From Haloglomus halophilum (GTDB lineage Archaea > Halobacteriota > Halobacteria > Halobacteriales > Haloarculaceae): a stretch of DNA of 64,000 bases. Positions 44,425-55,153 of this stretch are shown in pieces. A model generated the notes under the pieces. It ran no database searches and was not told the origin of the DNA. It saw nothing but the letters and a program-made list of their open reading frames with translations. Numbering within the stretch: position 1 is the stretch's first letter; each line of letters starts with the position of its first letter. Location: positions 620,001 to 684,000 of the forward strand of contig NZ_CP101166.1 of the NCBI RefSeq assembly GCF_024298885.1, given 5' to 3'. Made by a program: the position numbers and the translations under genes.

Positions 44425-45711
44425 ATGGTGTACGAGCTGAAGCCACCGGTCGGAGGGTCGCCGGGGCTGCTGATGTTCACGCACAAGGAGCGCCCCTACT
44501 TCTTCGACTCGCCCGAGCCGCTGGCCCGGCGGCTGGTCGCGCTGAAGGAGCGCTACGTCCTCGGGCTCCAGTGGGGAGCCTACCACGCCGACGTGGGCGA
44601 CACGCCGTACGTCGACTTCCAGATGGCCTGTCCCGGCACCGTCGACTGGGCGCCCGGCGCCGACCCCCGGCTGGTCGAGCTGTGCTCACGGGACTTCACG
44701 CCCGCCCGCTTCCGGCCGATGGACGTGCCCCAGCAGTGGGACGTGTTCAGTGTGGGCCACCCCATCGACATCAAGCGGTACTCGGAACTGCTCGATACCG
44801 TCCGCGAGTGCTTCGACCGCGGCGTCGACCTCGATGTCCTCCTCATCTGTGCCGTTCCGGAACCGCCCGACGACCTCGGCGGCTACTGGGACACCGAGTT
44901 CTTCGAGCAGTACGAGGCCGACTTCACGGACGCCGAGCGCGAGCACATCGACCTCGGGGTGCCCGTCGAGGCGTCGTTCGGCGACCGCCCCCTCCACCCC
45001 ATCCCGAACGAGGTGTTCCCGTACCTCTACAACGCCTCGCGCGGGTTCGCGCTGTTCTCGCGCGAGGAGGGCCAGTCGAAGGTGGTCCACGAGGCGCTCT
45101 GCTGTGGCACGCCCGTCGTCGTCCACGAGGGCCTGAAGGGCGGTGGCCGGGACAAGCTGGACGCGACGAACTCGCTCCAGTTCGGCGATGTCGACGAGGC
45201 GGCCGACGCCTTCCAGACGCTCGCAGAGGGGGACGCGCCGTCCTTCGACGCCGAGCCGCTCCGCCGGGAGCTGGTCGAGGCGTTCACCGGCCCCGTCTTC
45301 GAGGAGCGCGTCCGCGAGGTGTACGCCGACCTCGGGCGCCCGTACGAGGGAGACCTGGAGACGACGGACCTGGCGTTCAAACTCGGGAGCCACACCGTCA
45401 CGCTGCCCGAGTCGATGCGCTCGGGGAACACGAACGACCTGCGTTCGCGCGAGGCGTTCGTCCGGTTCGTCGACTACAAGCTGGACCGCACGACGCCGCT
45501 GGCCGACCGCGCGACCGCTCGCCGGGCCGACGCCGAGGCCACCATCGACGACTTGCGCGAGGCGGGCCCGGAGGCGGTGGCGGGGCGCGTCCTCCGGGCG
45601 GTCGACCGACAGGTGCCGGTGCCGCTCCACCGGACGGCGGCGCGCGCGTACCGGCGGGTGACTGGTGACGGGACGACCGGCGAGCCGGCCGGCTCCGAGA
45701 GCCGGAGTTAA
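44425..45711 (+). CDS. Glycosyltransferase (GT4-like C-terminal domain)
   Basis: 428 residues from ATG at 44425. The GT-B C-terminal half shows FSREEGQSKVVHEALCCGTPVVVHEGLKGGG, matching the E-x7-E signature of family 4 retaining glycosyltransferases. The N-terminal half (VFSVGHPIDIKRYSELLDTV) is weaker. The 3' end is rich in basic residues. It starts a set of glycan genes: deacetylase 26 bases downstream on the same strand, then a formyltransferase and an ABC exporter on the opposite strand. Substrate unknown. Confidence 0.75.
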   Translation: MVYELKPPVGGSPGLLMFTHKERPYFFDSPEPLARRLVALKERYVLGLQWGAYHADVGDTPYVDFQMACPGTVDWAPGADPRLVELCSRDFTPARFRPMDVPQQWDVFSVGHPIDIKRYSELLDTVRECFDRGVDLDVLLICAVPEPPDDLGGYWDTEFFEQYEADFTDAEREHIDLGVPVEASFGDRPLHPIPNEVFPYLYNASRGFALFSREEGQSKVVHEALCCGTPVVVHEGLKGGGRDKLDATNSLQFGDVDEAADAFQTLAEGDAPSFDAEPLRRELVEAFTGPVFEERVREVYADLGRPYEGDLETTDLAFKLGSHTVTLPESMRSGNTNDLRSREAFVRFVDYKLDRTTPLADRATARRADAEATIDDLREAGPEAVAGRVLRAVDRQVPVPLHRTAARAYRRVTGDGTTGEPAGSESRS

Positions 45712-45736
45712 GTCCGAGGCCGACGCACCGCCGTCG

Positions 45737-46558
45737 ATGAACGTCGGACGGTACGGTTACGGCGCCCTCTCGCGACTCGGGATGGCTGCCCGCCTCGACC
45801 GGCCGGACTACCGCCACCGGAGCGCCGTCCTGATGTATCACTCCGTCCGACCCGCCGGCGAGTGTCGGCCCGGAACGTCGGACGTGGCCGTCGAGGACTT
45901 CCGGTCCCACCTCGAGTACCTCACCGGCAACTTCGAGGTGGTCGACCTGCCGGACGTCCGGCTGAACGACGGCCGCGGCGTCGGGCGCAAGCACGTCGCG
46001 CTCACCTTCGACGACGGCTACCGCGACTTCTACACGGAGGTCCGGCCGTTGCTGCACGAGTACGAGGTGCCCGCGACGGTGTTCGTCTGCCCGGCGCTGC
46101 TGGACAACGCCTGCCGCCGCGAACAGGTGATGAACACCGGCCACATGTTCGACACCCTGACGAGCGACCAGGTGCTCGAGCTGGCCGACGACCCGCTGGT
46201 CACCGTCGGGAACCACACCCGGACCCACCACAACGTGGGCGCCCACCACGACCGCGACATCATCCGCGAGGAGGTCGTCGGCGCCCAGCAGGACCTCGCC
46301 GAGCGGTTCGGCATCGACTGCGACCGCTTCTGCTACCCGAACGGGGGCTTCAACGACACCTCGGTGTCCATCGTCCGCGAGACCCACGACATCGCGACGA
46401 TGAACGAGTCCCGGCGGCCCCTGCTCGGGAGCGAGGACCCGATGCTCGTCCCGCGGGTCGACGCGGGCCTCCCGTTCCGGCGCTGGCGCTGGCACATGAG
46501 CGACCTGAACGGCGAACTGATGCTGCTCGCTCGCCTGGCCAGGTTCGACGTTTCCTGA
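45737..46558 (+). CDS. Polysaccharide deacetylase (NodB family)
   Basis: 273 residues from ATG at 45737. NodB motif 1 TFDDGYRDF carries the catalytic and metal-binding Asp pair; motif 2 NHTRTHHN is the H(S/T)xxH metal site; motif 3 region is CYPNGGFND. It removes N-acetyl groups from glycans. There is no signal peptide, so it may act on lipid-linked precursors inside the cell. Its start lies 26 bases after the glycosyltransferase, so they are probably co-transcribed. Confidence 0.88.
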   Translation: MNVGRYGYGALSRLGMAARLDRPDYRHRSAVLMYHSVRPAGECRPGTSDVAVEDFRSHLEYLTGNFEVVDLPDVRLNDGRGVGRKHVALTFDDGYRDFYTEVRPLLHEYEVPATVFVCPALLDNACRREQVMNTGHMFDTLTSDQVLELADDPLVTVGNHTRTHHNVGAHHDRDIIREEVVGAQQDLAERFGIDCDRFCYPNGGFNDTSVSIVRETHDIATMNESRRPLLGSEDPMLVPRVDAGLPFRRWRWHMSDLNGELMLLARLARFDVS

Positions 46559-46624
46559 CCGAATTCGACGTTTACTGGCTGGATTCGGCATCTGCTAACC
46601 AATTTCGAGGCCTATTGGCCAGAA

Positions 46625-47389
46625 TCAGTGACTATCTCGCCAGATACCAAGCAACCTCCGCGTGTTCCGGACCCGATTGAGCGTCGTCTTCGCCGTCTCC
46701 AGCGCGACGTACTTCGCCACGACACCGAGCGTCACGTCCGAGGAGTAGTACATCCGGCCGAGTTCGTCCTCGGGCACTGTCTCCGGCTCGCGTCCAGCGT
46801 CGAACCGCTCGATGGCGTCGGCCACGAGCGGGACGCCGGCGCGGTGCTTGCGCCCTTCGAGTTCCGACCACGTCAGGCAGTCCGCGATGTCGACCTCGCG
46901 CTCGGCGGCGATGGCGCCGGCATCGAGGGCCTCGGTCAGCTGGAGCAGCGTCACGCCGCCCGTCGCCACGCGGTCGAGGTAGTTCCAGAGGTGGGTGTAG
47001 ACGCCCCGGTAGCGCCGGATGTCGCCGTGGTGGTAGGAGAGCACGCCGTGTTCGGGCGCCGTGAGCACGTCGCCCTTCAGGATGCCGACGCCGTTCTGGA
47101 GCGCGGCGTCGGTCTCGGCGATGCGGTCGACGGTCGCCGCCGGGAACCGGACGCCCGGCCCGTCCGCGACGGGGTCGAGAGCGACGTAGCGGCGCTCCAG
47201 GTCGGACGCCCTGGCTGTCTCGGGGATGTCGACGCGCCCGTCCGCGCCCGGGTCGCGCCCGGCCGTGTCCGTGCGGACGACGAGCGCGACGCGGGCGTCC
47301 GTCCGGGCCGCCATCTCCACGAGCGCGTCGGCGAGCCAGTCGCGGAGGTGGTCCCGTCCGAGGAGGAGCGCGAGCCGCTCGATGGCCAT
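46625..47389 (-). CDS. Formyltransferase family protein (sugar N-formyltransferase-like)
   Basis: 254 residues. The formyltransferase core is visible: GVLSYHHGDIRRYRG (catalytic His kept; the usual Asn of NxHxS is Ser), GGVTLLQLTEALDAGAIAAE with the catalytic Asp. The N-terminal part is a Rossmann-like fold (LALLLGRDHLRDWLADALVEMA). Such proteins transfer formyl from N10-formyl-THF to amino sugars or Met-tRNA; the glycan context favours a sugar. It follows the ABC exporter gene on the same strand. Confidence 0.75.
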   Translation of the reverse strand: MAIERLALLLGRDHLRDWLADALVEMAARTDARVALVVRTDTAGRDPGADGRVDIPETARASDLERRYVALDPVADGPGVRFPAATVDRIAETDAALQNGVGILKGDVLTAPEHGVLSYHHGDIRRYRGVYTHLWNYLDRVATGGVTLLQLTEALDAGAIAAEREVDIADCLTWSELEGRKHRAGVPLVADAIERFDAGREPETVPEDELGRMYYSSDVTLGVVAKYVALETAKTTLNRVRNTRRLLGIWRDSH

Positions 47390-47443
47390 GTCCCGTCGGC
47401 GCCCGGACGGGGCAAGAGGCTACCGCTCGCGGGCGGTGTGGCG

Positions 47444-49381
<1,938 letters not shown>

Positions 49382-49512
49382 TGCGCCCGTTTCGGGCGGC
49401 TTCGCTCATAAACTCGGGTATTCAGCGATGCCGGCGTGGAATGTGGGGCGCTGGAAATCAACTGTCGTGATTCTTGTCGCGAAATCTGCCGATTATCCAG
49501 GATAGGGGCAAC

Positions 49513-49519
49513 ATTTATA
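49513..49519 (+). promoter_or_regulatory. TATA box of the DoxX gene
   Basis: The string atttata sits about 27 bases upstream of the ATG at 49543, matching leaderless haloarchaeal promoters. This spacing is the reason that ATG, not the one at 49558, is chosen as start. Confidence 0.5.
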
Positions 49520-49542
49520 CCCTGTTCCCTCGCGCGCTCGAA

Positions 49543-50091
49543 ATGAGGCATGATACCATGACACAGAACGTGAAGACCCGACTGCTCGGACGGAACGTCT
49601 CGTTCCCCGTCTCCGAGCCGTGGCTGGCGTACTGGCTGGTGATCATGCGGCTCGCGGTCGGGTGGTGGATGCTCCATGCGGGGCTCGACAAGTTCCTCGC
49701 CTGGCCGTTCGACGCCGGCTGGTTCGTCAGCGGCGCCGCGCAGGGGACCAGTCTCGGGCCGATAGTGACCCTGTTCGCCGACGGCATCCTCCTCTCGTTC
49801 GTCAACGTCGCCATCCCGCTCGGGCAGACGCTGATCGGCCTCGGGCTCATCCTCGGGGCACTGACCAGGCTGGCGTCGTTCTTCGGCGCCCTCCTGATGG
49901 CCTTCTTCTACTTCATCAACGGGGAGACCGGTGGCTGGAATCACGGCGTCGTCACCGGCGAGCTGCTGGGACTCCTCATCTTCGCGATGATCGCCACGCT
50001 CGGCGCTGGGCGCGTCCTCGGTGTCGACGCGTACCTCGCCGAGTCGGACATCGTCCAGAACCATCCGAAGCTCCGGTACATCGTGGGGTGA
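49543..50091 (+). CDS. DoxX-family membrane protein
   Basis: 182 residues from ATG 49543 (a second ATG at 49558 is possible). Four helices: YWLVIMRLAVGWWMLHAGLDKFL with the conserved GxxKF/Gx3K-type motif, GQTLIGLGLILGALTRLASFFGALLMAFFYF, and further segments. DoxX/DoxD proteins are small quinone-linked or structural membrane proteins. It is followed at 6 bases by another small membrane protein, probably co-transcribed. Function not established. Confidence 0.8.
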   Translation: MRHDTMTQNVKTRLLGRNVSFPVSEPWLAYWLVIMRLAVGWWMLHAGLDKFLAWPFDAGWFVSGAAQGTSLGPIVTLFADGILLSFVNVAIPLGQTLIGLGLILGALTRLASFFGALLMAFFYFINGETGGWNHGVVTGELLGLLIFAMIATLGAGRVLGVDAYLAESDIVQNHPKLRYIVG

Positions 50092-50097
50092 TACGTC

Positions 50098-50358
50098 ATG
50101 AGTGAACTCGACACGGCGGACAGGATCGCGGCGTACGGCGGCGGTGGCCTCGTGGTCCTCGGAACGGTGGTCATCGGCCTGCTCGAGGTGCTCGCAGGCT
50201 CACCACATCCGGTCGACGGCGAAGGACAGATCGTCCACGAGGCGCTCGTCCCCCTCGAGATCCGCTCGTACATCATCATCCTCGGCCTGCTTATCTGGAT
50301 GTTCTACGCGGTCTACAGGGTGGTCGCGACCACGCCCGACACCGGGAGGGCGGCCTGA
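50098..50358 (+). CDS. Small membrane protein downstream of DoxX
   Basis: 86 residues with two helices (GGGGLVVLGTVVIGLLEVLAG and IRSYIIILGLLIWMFYAVYRVV). The conserved-looking loop between them (SPHPVDGEGQIVHEALVPLE) is acidic and likely extracellular. It begins six bases after the DoxX stop. No family recognised. Confidence 0.65.
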   Translation: MSELDTADRIAAYGGGGLVVLGTVVIGLLEVLAGSPHPVDGEGQIVHEALVPLEIRSYIIILGLLIWMFYAVYRVVATTPDTGRAA

Positions 50359-50437
50359 GGAACGAGCGACAGCAGCGTTCGCTTCGTTCGTCGGAGAGCT
50401 GCACCTGCATCGGCGCGCCGCAGGCGCGCCGTTCACC

Positions 50438-50474
50438 GCTGGCGAGCGAAGCGAGCCAGCGGGCAACAGTTTTT
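50438..50474 (+). terminator. Hairpin plus T-tract after the DoxX operon
   Basis: The palindrome gctggcgagcgaagcgagccagc (arms gctggc/gccagc) at 50438-50460 is followed by a run of five T (50470-50474). This fits a transcription terminator for the plus-strand genes ending at 50358. A further hairpin, cgcgccgcaggcgcg, lies upstream at 50413-50428. Confidence 0.5.
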
Positions 50475-50495
50475 CTGAACGTTTTTGCGAGGAGC

Positions 50496-50533
50496 GGTTC
50501 GCGGGCGGAGCCCGCGAACCTGACGAGTAAAAA
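50496..50533 (-). terminator. Hairpin and T-tract after the Cdc48 gene
   Basis: ggttcgcggg and cccgcgaacc (50496-50505 and 50511-50520) pair as a perfect 10-bp stem with a five-base loop. On the minus strand a ttttt run occurs directly after the Cdc48 stop, before this hairpin. Together with the plus-strand hairpin it forms a bidirectional terminator between convergent operons. Confidence 0.45.
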
Positions 50534-50536
50534 GCT

Positions 50537-52762
50537 CTACTGGAACCCGATACGCCCGCCACCCTGCTGTGGACCGGGCTCGGCGCCGCCGCCCTTGAAG
50601 TCCTCCTCGATGCGGTCGTAGTAGTCGCGGATGTCCTCGTTGATGGTGGGACGGACCGATTCGAGCGCCTTGCGGAAGTGGCGCATCTCGACCATCTCGG
50701 CGTCGTCGTCCTCGCGGAGTGCCTCGATGGCGGCCTCGCGGGCGATGGACTCGATGTCGGAGCCGACGTAGCCGCCCGTGAGCTCCGCGAGTTCACGGAG
50801 CGAGACGTCCGGCGAGAGCGGCGTGTCGTCCGTGTGGATGCGGAAGATCTGCTCGCGACCGTCGACCTCCGGCTCGCCGATGTAGACCAGCCGGTCGAAC
50901 CGGCCCGAGCGGATGAGCGCGGGGTCGATCATGTCCGGGCGGTTGGTCGCGCCGATGACCATCACGTCGCCCATCTCCTCCAGCCCGTCCAGCTCGGTCA
51001 GGAGCTGGTTGACGACGCGCTCGGAGACGTTCGAGCCGACATCACCGCCCCGACCGGGCGCCAGCGAGTCCAGCTCGTCGAAGAAGATGACCGTCGGGGC
51101 CACCTGCCTCGCCTTGCGGAACGTCTGTCGGATGGCCTTCTCGGACTCGCCGACCCACTTCGAGAGCAGTTGCGGGCCGCGGACGCTGATGAAGTTCGCG
51201 TTCGTCTCGTTGGCGACCGCCTTCGCCATCAACGTCTTCCCGGTGCCGGGCGGACCGTACAGCAGCACGCCGGCGGGCGGCTCGACGCCCATGCGCTCGA
51301 ACTTCTCGCGCTGGGTCATCGGCCACTCGATGGACTCCTGGACCTGGCCCTTGGCCTCGTCCAGGCCGCCCACGTCGTCCCAGGAGACCTTCGGGAGTTC
51401 GACCAGCACCTCCCGCATCGCCGAGGGGGAGACCTCGTTCAGCGCGCCGCGGAAGTCGTCGCGCTTGATTATCATCCGGTCGATGAGGCTCGGCGGGATG
51501 TCCTCCTCGTCGAGATCGATCTCGGGGAGGTACCGGCGCAGGGCCTTCATCGCGGCCTCCTTCGTCAGCGACTCGATGTCGGCACCGACGAAGCCGTGGG
51601 TCTCGTCGGCCATGTGGTCCAGCGAGACGTCGTCGGAGAGGGGCATCCCGCGGGTGTGGATCTGGAGGATCTCCTTGCGGCCCGTCTCGTCGGGGACGCC
51701 GATCTCGATCTCGCGGTCGAACCGGCCCGGCCGGCGGAGCGCGGGGTCGACCGAATCGACGCGGTTCGTCGCGGCGATGACGATGACCTGCCCGCGCGAT
51801 TCGAGGCCGTCCATCATCGTCAGCAGCTGGGCGACGACCCGGCGCTCGACCTCGCCGGTCACGTCCTCGCGTTTGGGTGCGATGGAGTCCAGTTCGTCGA
51901 TGAAGATGATAGAGGGACTCTCCTCGGAGGCGTCCTCGAAGATCTCCCGGAGCTGTTGCTCGGACTCGCCGTAGTACTTCGAGATGATCTCCGGGCCCGC
52001 GATGGAGAAGAAGCTCGCGGAGGTCTCGTTGGCGACCGCCTTCGCCAGCAGCGTCTTGCCGGTGCCGGGCGGGCCGTGAAGTAGCACCCCCTGTGGCGGC
52101 TCGATGCCGAGCTTCTTGAAGATCTGCGGGTGCTTCATCGGCAGCTCGACCATCTCGCGCACCCGCTGGATCTCGTTGGAGAGGCCGCCGATGTCCTCGT
52201 ACGTGATGCCGCCGCCGGTCTTCTCGAAGCCGGAGATGGGCTCCTCCCGCAGCTCGACCTCCGTATCCTCGGTGACGAGCACGACGCCCTCGGGGTCCGT
52301 CTCGACCGCGATGAGCGGAATCGCCTGTCCGGGCGACCGCATGAATGGATGGTTGGTCGAGGACATCACCGGAACGATGTCGTGTTCGACGACCGGGCGC
52401 TTCAGGATCTGACGCTTGACCATGCCGGCGGCGTCGGAGCCGAACTGGACGCTGGCCTCCTCGGGCGGCGCCAGCACGAGCCGGTCGGCCTTGGTGGCCT
52501 CGGCCTTGCGGATCTCGACGCGCTCGCCGATGCCGACATCCGCGTTCTGCCGGGTGAACCCATCGATGCGGACGGTGTCGGTGTTCCAGTCCTGTCGGTC
52601 GGCGCGCCAGACCTTCGCCGCGGTCCGGTCGCCGCCCTCGATCTCGATGATGTCCCCTGGGCTCAGCTTCAGGTGCAACAGCGTGTCCGGGTCGAGGCGT
52701 GCGATGCCGCGCCCCGAGTCGTTGGGGTACGCCTTCGCCACCTCCAGTTGAACCTCGTTCAT
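50537..52762 (-). CDS. Cdc48/p97-type AAA ATPase
   Basis: 741 residues. N-domain (residues 1-190, double-psi beta-barrel [19 protein letters not shown]), then D1 and D2. D1 Walker A GPPGTGKT is at 230-237; D2 has GPPGTGKT near 500 with Walker [17 protein letters not shown]. Both arginine-finger segments ([16 protein letters not shown] and [14 protein letters not shown]) are intact. The hexamer unfolds proteins for the proteasome. The C-terminus GGRIGFQ lacks the hydrophobic HbYX motif in its strict form. Confidence 0.96.
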   Translation of the reverse strand: MNEVQLEVAKAYPNDSGRGIARLDPDTLLHLKLSPGDIIEIEGGDRTAAKVWRADRQDWNTDTVRIDGFTRQNADVGIGERVEIRKAEATKADRLVLAPPEEASVQFGSDAAGMVKRQILKRPVVEHDIVPVMSSTNHPFMRSPGQAIPLIAVETDPEGVVLVTEDTEVELREEPISGFEKTGGGITYEDIGGLSNEIQRVREMVELPMKHPQIFKKLGIEPPQGVLLHGPPGTGKTLLAKAVANETSASFFSIAGPEIISKYYGESEQQLREIFEDASEESPSIIFIDELDSIAPKREDVTGEVERRVVAQLLTMMDGLESRGQVIVIAATNRVDSVDPALRRPGRFDREIEIGVPDETGRKEILQIHTRGMPLSDDVSLDHMADETHGFVGADIESLTKEAAMKALRRYLPEIDLDEEDIPPSLIDRMIIKRDDFRGALNEVSPSAMREVLVELPKVSWDDVGGLDEAKGQVQESIEWPMTQREKFERMGVEPPAGVLLYGPPGTGKTLMAKAVANETNANFISVRGPQLLSKWVGESEKAIRQTFRKARQVAPTVIFFDELDSLAPGRGGDVGSNVSERVVNQLLTELDGLEEMGDVMVIGATNRPDMIDPALIRSGRFDRLVYIGEPEVDGREQIFRIHTDDTPLSPDVSLRELAELTGGYVGSDIESIAREAAIEALREDDDAEMVEMRHFRKALESVRPTINEDIRDYYDRIEEDFKGGGAEPGPQQGGGRIGFQ

Positions 52763-52918
52763 GGTAGGAGTGGTATACCAAGGAACTCAACGCCCGCGGC
52801 GATATGTCTTGTGCTCACACGGGAACCCGTGACACTTTTCCTGACGTGGACACCGACGGCTCCTCACGGTTCGTGGTCGCCCGGCTGGGTCCCGTGCCCC
52901 CTGCTGGCGTCGGTGGGA

Positions 52919-53206
52919 TTACTCGTCGCTGGGAGGCTGTTCGTCGTTGTCCGCTTCCTCGCCTTCGACCGTCTCCTCATCCACCTCATCATCGTCTTCC
53001 CCCTCCTCCCCTTCGGCCGTCTCCTCGTCTATCTCCTCGTCCTCCCCACCCTCCCCTTCGACCTCGACTTCCACCTCTATCTCGAGCCCGTCGGTCTCCA
53101 GTTCCGCCTCGGCTTCGCGGGTTCCGCCGATCTCGATCTCCAGTTCCTCACGATCGACCGCCACTTCGACCTCCACCTCGATGTCGAGCTCGGTCTCGTC
53201 GCTCAT
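52919..53206 (-). CDS. Ultra-acidic repetitive protein
   Basis: 95 residues from ATG at 53206. 49 of 95 residues are Asp or Glu; there are only two Arg and no Lys. The first half alternates hydrophobic and acidic residues (LDIEVEVEVAVDREELEIEI, GLEIEVEVEVEGE), which predicts surface-exposed beta strands. The second half is disordered. It sits between a membrane protein and Cdc48 on the same strand. It may be a halophilic polyanion or adaptor; there is no evidence for a precise role. Confidence 0.6.
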   Translation of the reverse strand: MSDETELDIEVEVEVAVDREELEIEIGGTREAEAELETDGLEIEVEVEVEGEGGEDEEIDEETAEGEEGEDDDEVDEETVEGEEADNDEQPPSDE

Positions 53207-53279
53207 AGCCCCGACCAGTTTCGGACGGATAAAAACCGATACTCCCCCGGCAACGTCCGGGGGCTTTCGCGCTCGGGTC

Positions 53280-54230
53280 TCAGTCGCCGAACCGCTCGTC
53301 GATCTCCTCGGGCGTGAGCGCGCCGAGGGGCTCGTCGTCCTGGGCTTCGCCCCCGCCAGCCTCGCGGGCGGCCATCTCGGCGGCCTCCATGCCGACGAGC
53401 TGGACGTACACCCGCGCGGCGACGGCGGCCCCGAACGCGGTGACGACCGCACCGAGGACGACCCCGAGCGCGGCCGCGGCGGCCTCGCCCAGCGGCGTGA
53501 CCTCGACCAGGCTCCCGGGGAGGGTGGCGACCTGCCCGACGAGGACCACGACCAGCAGGACGAACAGGACCCGGATGCGGTGGCCCTTCACCAGCCGCCA
53601 CGACCGACGGAGCGCCGGCACGACGCCCGCGCCCTCCACGGCGACGACGGCGCGGACCTGGTAGAACGCGACCGCGAGGAAGACCCCGGGGAGGATGAAC
53701 GCGACGAAGCCGACGAACACCGCGGCGGCGGCCAGCGAGTTCGCCACGAACGAGACGAGCGAGCGCGCCGGGAGGTCCGCCAGCGCCTCGCGCGGGAACT
53801 CGCGGGCGTCGCGCACGAACACCTGAACGGCGACCACGTTCAGCGTCTCGGCCAGCAGCGCGGTCAACAGCACGAGTCCGAGGGCCGTGCTCAACTCGAC
53901 GGGGAGGGCGAGCGGCGAGGGGTCCGCCAGCGGCGGGAAGTCGGCCGGGGTCGCGGCCGAGTTCTCGATGACCGCGGTCCGGACACGGGGCACGAGGGTC
54001 GCGAACAGGCTCGTCGTGGCGACCGCACCCGCGAAGCCGACCAGCAGGTAGCCGGCGACGAGCGCCAGCCCGACCGGGCGGACGAGCCGCGCGACGGCAC
54101 CGCTCAGCGCGTCGCCGACCGCGAGCGTGCCGTCCGGTTCCGGTCCGCGCGAACCAGGTCCGTCGGAGGAGGGCTCGTCGGCGTCGGTATCGTCCACCCG
54201 GGGGGGCGGGCCGCTACTGTCGTCGGACAC
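53280..54230 (-). CDS. Multi-pass membrane protein, DUF-type, with acidic N-terminus
   Basis: 316 residues from GTG at 54230. The first 40 residues are acidic and disordered; six hydrophobic helices follow, with the central VFVRDAREFPREALADLPARSL and AFYQVRAVVAVEGAGVVPALRRSWRLVKGHRIRVL resembling the glycerophosphodiester-phosphodiesterase-type membrane domain seen in haloarchaea. The N-terminal start nearly abuts the upstream stop (one base gap). Function unknown. Confidence 0.65.
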   Translation of the reverse strand: MSDDSSGPPPRVDDTDADEPSSDGPGSRGPEPDGTLAVGDALSGAVARLVRPVGLALVAGYLLVGFAGAVATTSLFATLVPRVRTAVIENSAATPADFPPLADPSPLALPVELSTALGLVLLTALLAETLNVVAVQVFVRDAREFPREALADLPARSLVSFVANSLAAAAVFVGFVAFILPGVFLAVAFYQVRAVVAVEGAGVVPALRRSWRLVKGHRIRVLFVLLVVVLVGQVATLPGSLVEVTPLGEAAAAALGVVLGAVVTAFGAAVAARVYVQLVGMEAAEMAAREAGGGEAQDDEPLGALTPEEIDERFGD

Positions 54231-54231
54231 G

Positions 54232-54654
54232 TCAGGGCCAGTCGTCGCGTTCGTCCTCGGTCGGCTCGGACGATGCCGCCTGTTCCGTGTCCCCCAGCTC
54301 CCAGCCGGCCGCATCGGCGGCCTGCTCGACGGGGAGGTACTCCCAGTCGACCTGGTCGGCGAGAGCAGCGTCCTCGTCACTCGTGCCGACGAAGACGTGC
54401 CGGTCCGTGTCGAACTGGCGCTTGACGTTCTCGAGGGACTCCTCCCGGCCCCGCGGGCCGGAGAAGAAGTCCTGTCGGATGCGATTCTTCCGGGTGAAGT
54501 TCGTCACCACGTAGGTCGGCTCCTCCGAGACGACGCCGACGTACTTGCTCCACGTGCGCGCGTCCGAGAAGACGGCGTCCGGCTCGGCCAGCCGCTTCAG
54601 GGCCGCCAACTCGAACGCGAGGGTCATGTCGCTCGAACCGCCGCCTCCGTCCAT
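54232..54654 (-). CDS. Haloarchaeal conserved cytoplasmic protein
   Basis: 140 residues from ATG at 54654. The segment MTLAFELAALKRLAEPDAVFSDARTWSKYVGVVSEEPTYVVTNFTRKN is well structured and probably a small nucleotide- or protein-binding fold; the last 20 residues are acidic. I know this type only as a haloarchaeal family of unknown function. It is followed directly by the membrane protein gene at 53280-54230. Confidence 0.6.
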   Translation of the reverse strand: MDGGGGSSDMTLAFELAALKRLAEPDAVFSDARTWSKYVGVVSEEPTYVVTNFTRKNRIRQDFFSGPRGREESLENVKRQFDTDRHVFVGTSDEDAALADQVDWEYLPVEQAADAAGWELGDTEQAASSEPTEDERDDWP

Positions 54655-54729
54655 ACCGAGTGGGTCCCGCCCGCCGGAGAAAACGCTTTGGAAAGGGCCT
54701 GACGCTCGGTCCGGAAGCCCGGGGCGGTC

Positions 54730-55005
54730 GTGGCCAGACTCATGTCGTCCCCGGCGATACCGTCGGCCATGACCACCCGCTCGTTCGTCATCGCGGCGGC
54801 CGACGCGTTGCCGTTCGCCCTCGTCGGGGTCGTCGTGGCCTTCCTCGGGGGACGACGGCTCGCCGGCCCGGCGTTCGCCCTCCCCGTCGCGGGCCTCGTC
54901 GGTGTCGCCCTGCTTGCGAGTCTCGGCGCCATCAGCCTCTCGCGCGTCGAGGACCGCCCGTTCGTCTGCTGTCGGACGACGGCGAACGTCCTGTGGTTCC
55001 ACTGA
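54730..55005 (+). CDS. Small membrane protein, two helices
   Basis: Up to 91 residues; ATG at 54730, 54742 or 54769 are all possible starts. Two helices (ALPFALVGVVVAFLGG and FALPVAGLVGVALLASLGAISLS) and a Cys-containing tail (FVCCRTTANVLWFH). It is upstream of the thermosome gene on the same strand but 148 bases away. No family recognised. Confidence 0.4.
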   Translation: MARLMSSPAIPSAMTTRSFVIAAADALPFALVGVVVAFLGGRRLAGPAFALPVAGLVGVALLASLGAISLSRVEDRPFVCCRTTANVLWFH

Positions 55006-55119
55006 GCCGGACGACCATCCCTCGTCCACGGCCACCCCTATTTAGGTGTCACTGCGGGCGCCCTGCGAACAGTTGACGAGGGCCCCGTGTCGGGGTTTCA
55101 TAGACCTGTTCGACAACAC

Positions 55120-55126
55120 TTATATA
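55120..55126 (+). promoter_or_regulatory. TATA box of the thermosome gene
   Basis: ttatata lies 28-34 bases before the ATG at 55154. With a start of transcription 25-28 bases downstream, the leader would be only a few bases. Heat-shock genes in haloarchaea use such TATA boxes; no extra operator is obvious. Confidence 0.6.
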
Positions 55127-55153
55127 GAACCGCTGACTGATTTTCGTACGACT

